5,703 nucleotides of DNA from contig SLIW01000238.1 in assembly GCA_007135435.1 (NCBI GenBank), positions 1-5,703 on the forward strand, in the 5' to 3' direction. Each line of letters starts with the position of its first letter. The first letter of the stretch is position 1. Origin of the DNA: Natronomonas sp. Lineage in GTDB: Archaea; Halobacteriota; Halobacteria; Halobacteriales; Haloarculaceae. Of this stretch, positions 1-4,208 are shown one piece after another. The notes beneath the pieces were generated by a model. That model did no database searches and was not told the DNA's origin. It was given only the letters and a program-made list of their open reading frames with translations. Both the position numbers and the translations under genes were made by a program.

Positions 1-736
1 CGACGGTCGTCTCCGGTGGCAGTGCGTCCGGGGGGTCGTCCGGGGGGCGTCGCCGGACGGTGAGGTGGACCGTGACGACCCCGTCGACGGGGTCGACGCC
101 GTCGACGCGGTGGACGTCGTCGGCCACCGCGACGTCGACCTCGACGCCGTCGGAGACCACCTCGGCGGTGGTCTCGACCCCCTCCTCGGGCCACGGCCAG
201 TCGTGGACGTCGAGGGGCTGGCGGACGCTCGCGCCGACGGTCATCCGCGGGTCCAGGCTCGAGAAGGGGTCCTGGAAGACGACCCCCGCCTGGCGCCGGA
301 ACCGGAAGAGGTCCGCGCGCTCGGTGAGCTCCTCGCCGTCGTACTCGACGCTCCCGTCGGTCGGCGACTGCAGCTGGAGGAGGGTCTCGCCGGTCGTGGA
401 CTTCCCACAGCCGGACTCGCCGACGAGGCCGAGCGTCTCGCCCTCGTAGATGTCGAAGCTCACGCCATCGACGGCCCGGACGGGCCTGGTGGTGTCGCCG
501 ACCAGCCGGTCGAGCAGGGAGTCCTCGGTGTCGAAGTACTTGGTCAGATTCCTGACCCGCACCAGCGGTTGCTCGTCGGCAGCGCCGCGGCCGGGCGTCG
601 GACCTGGACCGACGTCGGTCGCCGTGCCGTCAGCCGGCGAGGGACCGTCGGAGGTGACGGACACGTCGGCATCGGCGCCTCCGTCGGTCGCGGAGGCGTG
701 GTCGTCATCGTCGACGAGACCGTCGTTCCTAGGCAT
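1..736 (-). CDS. dppF: ABC importer ATP-binding protein, DppF/OppF-type, C-terminus cut by the window edge
   Basis: Second ATPase subunit of the importer. The frame runs from ATG 736 off the left edge, showing 245 residues. Residues 1-57 form an acidic, Gly/Pro-rich, probably disordered extension absent from typical DppF. The ATPase domain opens with PLVRVRNLTKYF (57-68), then AVDGVSFDIYEGETLGLVG and Walker A GESGCGKST (106-114). The Q-loop is VVFQDPFSSLDPRMTVG (152-168), a strong DppF mark. After VRQPLDVH (171-178) the usual short helical path to the SGGQ signature is replaced by at least 65 residues rich in Val, Asp, Thr and Pro (about 180-245), and the signature has not yet appeared at the edge. 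Codon use stays in the normal G/C third-position style, so this looks like an in-frame insertion, not a frameshift. Walker B and the C-terminal domain lie outside. The start overlaps the dppD stop by 8 nt and has an SD-like motif, which suggests translational coupling. Confidence 0.9.
   Translation of the reverse strand, partial: MPRNDGLVDDDDHASATDGGADADVSVTSDGPSPADGTATDVGPGPTPGRGAADEQPLVRVRNLTKYFDTEDSLLDRLVGDTTRPVRAVDGVSFDIYEGETLGLVGESGCGKSTTGETLLQLQSPTDGSVEYDGEELTERADLFRFRRQAGVVFQDPFSSLDPRMTVGASVRQPLDVHDWPWPEEGVETTAEVVSDGVEVDVAVADDVHRVDGVDPVDGVVTVHLTVRRRPPDDPPDALPPETTV
83..109 (-). repeat. Three 9-bp units (GTCGAC core) inside the dppF insertion
   Basis: Plus-strand GTCGAC occurs at 83, 92 and 101, a strict 9-bp period. 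On the minus strand this encodes a Val-Asp-(Gly/Pro) tripeptide repeat around residues 210-219 (RVDGVDPVDG). The repeat keeps the reading frame and lies within the unusual DppF insertion, so small slippage events may have helped build or lengthen that segment. Confidence 0.6.
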
Positions 737-1895
737 CGAAGTACCCCTCCGGGAGCGCGTCAGCCTCGTCGTAGTCGTGTCTCGCGAGGTAGCACTTGGC
801 GGCGTGCAGGTCGTCCACCGCGAAGTCCGGCGGCTTCTCGAGGCACTCGTGCATGGCCTTCGGACAGCGGTCGGCGAAGTAGCACCGGTCGTCCATCTCC
901 GCGTCGAGGAGGCTCGGGACGTTCCCCGGGATCGGCTCGAGCCGCTGGTGGCTCCCCTCCAGGTCCGGGATCGAGCCGATCAGGCCCTGGGTGTAGGGGT
1001 GGACCGGCTCGTCGAAGACGTCCTCGAGGGTGCCGCGCTCGACGATCTCGCCGGCGTACATCACGCCGACCCGGTCGCACATCCGCGCGATGACGCCCAG
1101 GTTGTGGGTGATCAGGACCGTCGTCATCCCCGTCTCCGCCTGGAGCTCGGCGAGCAGGTCGAGCACCTGTGCCTGGATGGTGACGTCCAGCGCGGTGGTC
1201 GGCTCGTCGGCGACCAGCACCGACGGCTCGCCGGCCAGCGCCTGGGCGATCATGGCCCGCTGGAGCATCCCGCCGGAGAACTGGTGGGGGTACTCCCCGG
1301 CCCGCTCGGCCGGGTCGGGGATGCCCACGAGCTCGAGGAGCTCGATCGCGCGGTCCCGCGAGGGCCGGTGGACGTACTCGCGGGTCGGCAGGAGGCTGTC
1401 GACGACGAACGACGAGAGGCCGTAGCCCTGGGTCCGCGAGCGGACCGACCGGGGGTTCGCCCGGGCGCGTCGCTGGACCTCGACGGCCTCGGCGATCTGC
1501 TCGCCGACGGTGATCGAGGGGTTGAAGCTGCTCATCGGGTCCTGGAAGATCGTCGAGAACTCCGCGCCGCGGAGGGCCCGCCGCTCCCGGGCGTCGAGCC
1601 GCCGGAGGTCCACCAGCTCGCCGTCGACCGCCTCGGGGATCTCCTCGCCGACGCGGTCGGCCAGCGCGGGCGAGCGGAACCACACCTCGCCATCGACGAC
1701 CCGGCCTGGCGCGTCGACGAGGTCCATCACGGACAGGGCCGTCACGCTCTTGCCGGAGCCCGACTCGCCGACGATGCCGAAGACCTCGCCCTCGGCGACC
1801 TCGAAGGAGACGCCCTCGACGGCGTTGACCTGGCCCTCCTCGGTGAAGAAGCGGGTCTTCAGCCCCTCGACCCGGAGCTTCGTCTCGCGAGCCAT
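729..1895 (-). CDS. dppD: ABC importer ATP-binding protein, DppD/OppD-type, with C-terminal four-cysteine domain
   Basis: Cytoplasmic ATPase that pairs with the DppF-type subunit to drive uptake. 388 residues. Motifs in order: Walker A GESGSGKS (43-50), Q-loop FQDP (117-120), signature QFSGGMLQR (205-213), Walker B VLVADEP (226-232), D-loop ALD (235-237) and switch His264. All catalytic residues are present. Between the Q-loop and signature, residues about 141-182 form a basic stretch (QRRARANPRSVRSRTQGYG, then SFVVDSLLPTREY) longer than in typical DppD. The C-terminal oligopeptide/dipeptide (oligo_HPY) region covers about 294-370: HPYTQGLIGSIP is followed by PIPGNVPSLL and cysteines 338, 344, 351 and 368 (CX5C, CX6C, CX16C). 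The same quartet binds a [4Fe-4S] cluster in a characterised DppD homologue, so a cluster is likely here by homology. The ATG at 1895 has an SD-like motif. The TAG stop overlaps dppF by 8 nt. Confidence 0.95.
   Translation of the reverse strand: MARETKLRVEGLKTRFFTEEGQVNAVEGVSFEVAEGEVFGIVGESGSGKSVTALSVMDLVDAPGRVVDGEVWFRSPALADRVGEEIPEAVDGELVDLRRLDARERRALRGAEFSTIFQDPMSSFNPSITVGEQIAEAVEVQRRARANPRSVRSRTQGYGLSSFVVDSLLPTREYVHRPSRDRAIELLELVGIPDPAERAGEYPHQFSGGMLQRAMIAQALAGEPSVLVADEPTTALDVTIQAQVLDLLAELQAETGMTTVLITHNLGVIARMCDRVGVMYAGEIVERGTLEDVFDEPVHPYTQGLIGSIPDLEGSHQRLEPIPGNVPSLLDAEMDDRCYFADRCPKAMHECLEKPPDFAVDDLHAAKCYLARHDYDEADALPEGYFDA
746..750 (-). promoter_or_regulatory. SD-like GGAGG before the DppF ATPase gene
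   Basis: The minus strand reads CCGGAGGGGTACTTCGATGCC: GGAGG, a 9-nt spacer, then the ATG at 736. The motif is inside dppD codons for PEGYF. It supports the ATG overlapping the dppD stop as the real dppF start, rather than an internal start nearer the ATPase domain. Confidence 0.55.
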
Positions 1896-1896
1896 C

Positions 1897-2955
1897 TCAG
1901 ACCCCTCCCTCGCCCTCGATGGACGGGTCGAGGGCGTCCCGGAGCCAGTCGCCCACGAGGTTCACCCCGACGACCGCCAGGACGATGGCCAGCCCGGGCA
2001 TCGTGGCGATCCACCACTGCGAGCGCTGGTCGCCCCGGCCGTCGGCGATGTCGGCCCCCCAGGTGAGGTCCGTCCCGGAGAACCCGAGGAACGACAGCGC
2101 GCTCTCCAGCAGGATGATCGCGGCCACCTGGATGGTCGCGAGCACGATGATCGGGGTGACGCTGTTCGGGAGCACGTGCTGTCTGAGGATGGTCACGTCG
2201 CTCGCGCCGATGCTCCGGGCCGCCTTCACGTACTCCTCGGTGCGGACGCTGATCGCCTCCCCGCGGGCGACGCGGGCGAACCACACCCAGTTGACGAGGG
2301 CGACGACGAGCGTCACCGTCACCGGGAAGACGAACGACTCCGGCATGGAGGCGACGTGGTCCGACCGCGGGATGAGGACGTTCGGGATCGTCTCCGACTG
2401 GGCCGCGAGCACGAACGGGTCGGGGATCCGGGTGGTGTGGAACCCCGAGTCCCGGAACACGCCCACGAGGGCGATCGCGAGCACGAGCGACGGGAACGCC
2501 AGCATCACGTCCGCCCCGCGCATCAGGCCGTCGTCGAGGCGGCCGCCGAAGTAGCCGGCGACGAGGCCCCACGGGACGCCGACGATCACCGCCAGGCCGG
2601 CGCCGAGGAGGCCGACGAGCAGCGAGACCCGGGCACCGTAGATGAGCCGCGAGAGGATGTCCTGGCCCTGCGTGTTCGTGCCCAGCGGGAACTCCGCGGT
2701 GGCGTTGACGTAGACGGTCTCGGTCCCCTGGGGAGAGACCCGCTGGACCTCCTGGGAGAAGCCCAGCGGCGGGAGGTTGCTCTGGGCCTCCGTCCCGCCC
2801 ACGCCGACGCGCTGCGTGGTGGGGTCGTGTGGCGCGAAGAACGGCGCGAACGTGGCCAGGACGAAGATGGAGACCACGAGGACGATACCGACCTTCGCGA
2901 GCAGGCTCGTCCGCAGCTCCCGCTTCAGGCTCGCCCTGACGCGATCGGGGATCAT
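1897..2955 (-). CDS. dppC: ABC importer permease, DppC/OppC-type
   Basis: Second channel subunit of the importer. 352 residues, longer than the roughly 300 usual for DppC. Membrane segments lie near 21-41, 107-133, 149-168, 209-229, 264-290 and 317-337. The family signature PLGTNTQGQDILSRLIYGAR (90-109) is present, with Gln where Arg is common in the GRD part. The coupling loop is EYVKAARSIGASDVTILRQH (241-260), followed by VLPNSVTPII. The C-terminal WGADIADGR and GDWLRDALDP are also typical. The extra length lies in two loops predicted outside the membrane: about 42-88 after the first segment and about 169-208 between segments three and four. The ATG at 2955 follows GGTGGTCGACGC, which has a weak match to the extended SD sequence. 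The reading frame is open for about 39 codons upstream but lacks ATG, GTG or TTG there, so no earlier start is available. The TGA stop is one base before dppD. Confidence 0.92.
   Translation of the reverse strand: MIPDRVRASLKRELRTSLLAKVGIVLVVSIFVLATFAPFFAPHDPTTQRVGVGGTEAQSNLPPLGFSQEVQRVSPQGTETVYVNATAEFPLGTNTQGQDILSRLIYGARVSLLVGLLGAGLAVIVGVPWGLVAGYFGGRLDDGLMRGADVMLAFPSLVLAIALVGVFRDSGFHTTRIPDPFVLAAQSETIPNVLIPRSDHVASMPESFVFPVTVTLVVALVNWVWFARVARGEAISVRTEEYVKAARSIGASDVTILRQHVLPNSVTPIIVLATIQVAAIILLESALSFLGFSGTDLTWGADIADGRGDQRSQWWIATMPGLAIVLAVVGVNLVGDWLRDALDPSIEGEGGV
1904..1908 (-). promoter_or_regulatory. SD-like GGAGG before the DppD ATPase gene
   Basis: The minus strand has GGAGG 8 nt before the ATG at 1895, inside the last codons of dppC. 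Together with the 1-nt gap between genes, it supports translation of dppD by ribosomes finishing dppC, and it supports this ATG as the start. Confidence 0.6.
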
Positions 2956-3026
2956 GCGTCGACCACCACCGAAATCGGCGTCATTCGTCGACTCTCCCTC
3001 GAAATCGGAGTCATTCGTCGACCACC
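2941..3026. repeat. Three degenerate copies of a ~30-bp tandem repeat spanning the dppB-dppC junction
   Basis: On the plus strand, a core of about 22 bp starts at 3001 (GAAATCGGAG then TCATTCGTCGAC) and again at 2971 (GAAATCGGCG then TCATTCGTCGAC), differing at one base. A third diverged copy at 2941-2963 (GCGATCGGGGA then TCATGCGTCGAC) carries one extra base and contains the dppC start. On the minus strand each copy supplies GTCGACG(A/C)ATGA. The first and third share GGTGGTCGACG directly before the ATG. The layout suggests tandem duplication of an ancestral dppB-dppC junction with an ATGA stop/start overlap. Confidence 0.8.
2952..3014 (-). CDS. Possible 20-codon ORF coupled to dppB and dppC by ATGA overlaps
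   Basis: The minus strand reads ATG at 3014-3012, inside the ATGA that also forms the dppB stop. It stays open for 20 codons and ends at TGA 2954-2952, inside the ATGA that starts dppC. The peptide contains MTPIS twice (residues 1-5 and 11-15), joined by RESRR and ending VVVDA. It is basic to neutral, has no membrane segment and resembles no family I know. The repeat unit explains its origin. It shares the 11 bases before its ATG with dppC, so ribosomes could use both. It may be only a by-product of duplication, or the remnant of a DppC N-terminal extension lost by a 1-nt shift. Translation is unproven. Confidence 0.3.
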   Translation of the reverse strand: MTPISRESRRMTPISVVVDA

Positions 3027-3997
3027 CGGGGGTCGAGGTACGCGTACGTCGAGTCCACGAGGATGTTGATGATCACGAAGCCGATGCCGATGACGATGAT
3101 GGTCCCCTGGATGGCGGTCCAGTCGCGGAGGGTGATCCGCCTGATGAGGAAGCTCCCCAGGCCGGGCCACGCGAAGACCTCCTCGGTGATGACGGCGCCG
3201 CCGATGAGGGTCCCCAGCTGCAGGCCGAGGACGGTGACGATCGGGATGAGGGTGTTCCGCAGGACGTGCTTGTAGAGGACGAGCGCCTCGGGGAGGCCCT
3301 TGGCCCGGCAGGCCTTCACGTAGGCCTTGCCGAGCTCCTCGAGCATCCCGGAGCGCGTCAACCGCGTGATGAGCGCGGTGAAGTAGGTCCCGAGGGCGAT
3401 CGACGGGAGGATCAGCTGGCCCAGCCAGCGCCCGAGGTACTGGGGCTGGCCGTCGGCGAGCATGGTGACCACCTGGGTCAGGTTCACGCTCCGACCGCCG
3501 ACCGGGAGGAAGCCGACGCGGACGGCGATGAACATGATGAGCACGATACCGAGCCAGAAGTTCGGCGTCGAGATCCCGACGAGGGAGAACAGGGTCGCCC
3601 CGTGGTCGGCCGGCTCGTGGCGGCGGCGTGCGCTGATGACGCCGAGGGGGATCGCGATCACCACGGCGACGATGGTCGCGGCGATGGCGAGCTCGAGCGT
3701 CGCCGGCAGCCGGACGAGGATGAGCTCGCCGACCGGCCGGCCCTCGCGCATCGACAGGCCGAAGTCCAGCATCGCGATGTCGGTGAGGTAGTCGATGTAC
3801 TGGATGTGCACGGGCTGGTCGAGGCCGAGCTGCTCGCGGAGCCGCTGTCTGACGGCCTCGCCGGCGTCCGGGGGCAAAAGCGTCGCGGTCGGGTCGCCGG
3901 GCGTGAGGAACCGGAGGAAGAAGACGACCGTGACGACACCCCAGACGACGAAGACGCCCTGGAGGATCCGGCGTGCCAGGAACTTCCCGAATCCCAT
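3011..3997 (-). CDS. dppB: ABC importer permease, DppB/OppB-type
   Basis: Inner-membrane channel subunit that pairs with the DppC-type permease and forms the translocation path for the ligand delivered by the binding protein. 328 residues, a normal length for DppB. Predicted membrane segments lie at about 12-32, 99-121, 135-160, 192-212, 246-270 and 295-315. Family marks are GDP at 34-36, EQLGLDQPVHIQY at 55-67, LDFGLSMREGRPVGE at 77-91, and the cytoplasmic coupling (EAA-like) loop AYVKACRAKGLPEALVLYKH at 225-244 followed by VLRNTLIPI. EEVFAWPGLGSFL (272-284) and the C-terminal YAYLDPRV (318-325) are also typical. The ATG at 3997 is supported by the MGFGKFLARRILQ start and by the TATA-like box placed for a leaderless message. 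The TGA stop (3011-3013) overlaps the ATG of a 20-codon ORF. The gene symbol reflects subunit type; peptide specificity is not shown. Confidence 0.93.
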   Translation of the reverse strand: MGFGKFLARRILQGVFVVWGVVTVVFFLRFLTPGDPTATLLPPDAGEAVRQRLREQLGLDQPVHIQYIDYLTDIAMLDFGLSMREGRPVGELILVRLPATLELAIAATIVAVVIAIPLGVISARRRHEPADHGATLFSLVGISTPNFWLGIVLIMFIAVRVGFLPVGGRSVNLTQVVTMLADGQPQYLGRWLGQLILPSIALGTYFTALITRLTRSGMLEELGKAYVKACRAKGLPEALVLYKHVLRNTLIPIVTVLGLQLGTLIGGAVITEEVFAWPGLGSFLIRRITLRDWTAIQGTIIVIGIGFVIINILVDSTYAYLDPRVVDE

Positions 3998-4001
3998 AGT
4001 T

Positions 4002-4032
4002 TAGCGTGACTGTTGCCCCAACAGGTAAAAAT
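4002..4032 (-). promoter_or_regulatory. Predicted dppB promoter: TATA-like box and start of a nearly leaderless transcript
   Basis: The minus strand reads ATTTTTA at 4032-4026, the only AT-rich box close to dppB. Its centre (about 4029) is 32 bp before the A of the ATG (3997). With the usual archaeal 26-27 bp from TATA centre to start, transcription would begin near 4002, leaving a 5' leader of only about 5 nt. The sequence before the ATG (GTCACGCTAAACT) has no GGAGG-like motif, which agrees with leaderless translation common in haloarchaea. The upstream TFB-recognition region is GC-rich and a weak match. The start site is a prediction. Confidence 0.55.
4010..4024. promoter_or_regulatory. Perfect 15-bp dyad CTGTTG-CCC-CAACAG between TATA box and predicted start, candidate operator
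   Basis: The arms CTGTTG (4010-4015) and CAACAG (4019-4024) are exact reverse complements around CCC. The site begins 1 bp downstream of the TATA-like box and ends 7 bp before the predicted transcription start. A protein bound here would block RNA polymerase or TFB, so a repressor operator is the natural reading. Because it lies upstream of the predicted start, it would not be part of the dppB mRNA. The regulator is unknown; metal, amino-acid or carbon-responsive regulators would all be plausible. Confidence 0.45.
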
Positions 4033-4056
4033 CCGCCGTTCCGGACCGCGGGCGGA
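4027..4056 (-). terminator. Hairpin plus T5 tract, possible terminator of the binding-protein transcript
   Basis: Read on the minus strand, TCCGCC (4056-4051) can pair with GGCGGA (4037-4032) across a 13-nt GC-rich loop, and a run of five T (4031-4027) follows at once. This is the layout of an intrinsic terminator. Archaeal termination is known to favour U-tracts, with or without hairpins. It sits about 150 nt past the stop of the binding-protein gene and could make that gene's transcript end before dppB, giving more receptor than permease. The T-tract is short and is also the best TATA box for dppB, so its terminator role is uncertain. Confidence 0.4.
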
Positions 4057-4091
4057 CGTGTCGCCTGTCACCCGACGTGTCGTCCGTCACC
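4055..4091. repeat. Two 18-bp near-identical direct repeats at 19-bp spacing upstream of the dppB promoter
   Basis: Copies at 4055-4072 (GACGTGTCGCCTGTCACC) and 4074-4091 (GACGTGTCGTCCGTCACC) match at 16 of 18 positions. Their 19-bp spacing is close to two helical turns. They lie just upstream of the hairpin and TATA-like box of the dppB promoter as read on the minus strand. The GTCACC core recurs inverted as GGTGAC at 4125-4130, with GGTGAG at 4135-4140. This arrangement would suit a transcription factor binding on one face of the helix, but no regulator is recognisable from the motif. Confidence 0.4.
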
Positions 4092-4098
4092 TGACGGA
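4083..4098. promoter_or_regulatory. Perfect 16-bp dyad TCCGTCA-CC-TGACGGA, possible operator
   Basis: The arms TCCGTCA (4083-4089) and TGACGGA (4092-4098) are exact reverse complements with a 2-bp spacer. The dyad overlaps the second 18-bp direct repeat, about 80 bp upstream of the predicted dppB transcription start. A compact symmetric site like this is typical of a homodimeric helix-turn-helix regulator. No regulator gene is in the window, so assignment is not possible. Confidence 0.35.
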
Positions 4099-4139
4099 TC
4101 GGGGTGTCCGTCGGTCGGAGGACCGGTGACCAACGGTGA

Positions 4140-4173
4140 GCGATCCGCGGTGCTGTATATCGCAGTGGATCGC
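4140..4173. repeat. Inverted repeat with 7-bp arms between the binding-protein gene and dppB
   Basis: The arms GCGATCC (4140-4146) and GGATCGC (4167-4173) are perfect reverse complements around a 20-bp AT-richer centre that includes TGTATAT. It begins 36 bp beyond the stop of the binding-protein gene. It could fold as a 3' hairpin in that transcript or be a protein site. No T-run follows on the minus strand, so it is not a convincing terminator by itself. A 7-bp dyad with a 20-bp loop can also arise by chance. Confidence 0.3.
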
Positions 4174-4208
4174 CGCGAATGGGTCGAGAACCGCGGGTTT
4201 CGACGCCT

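Noticed and set aside
1..736. Region left of dppD as non-coding or a frameshifted pseudogene, because no complete ORF is bounded there.
   Set aside because: Direct translation from ATG 736 gives an uninterrupted frame to the edge with an intact Walker A and Q-loop. It merely lacks its stop codon within the window.
2941..3026. Tandem repeats as a CRISPR array or iterated replication origin.
   Set aside because: Only three short, degenerate copies with roughly 8-bp interspaces, overlapping gene ends. There are no spacers of CRISPR size, no AT-rich unwinding region and no cas or orc genes nearby.
65..4009. Long plus-strand ORFs (65-1093, 450-2066, 1510-3069, 2777-4009), some over 500 codons.
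   Set aside because: They lie antisense to well-recognised transporter genes. Their translations are Arg/Asp/Gly/Pro-rich low complexity with no domain. High G/C at third codon positions removes stop codons from the opposite strand, which explains their length.
4140..4173. Inverted repeat as the terminator of the binding-protein gene.
   Set aside because: No T-run follows on the minus strand and the loop is 20 nt. The hairpin with T5 at 4027-4056 is the better terminator candidate.
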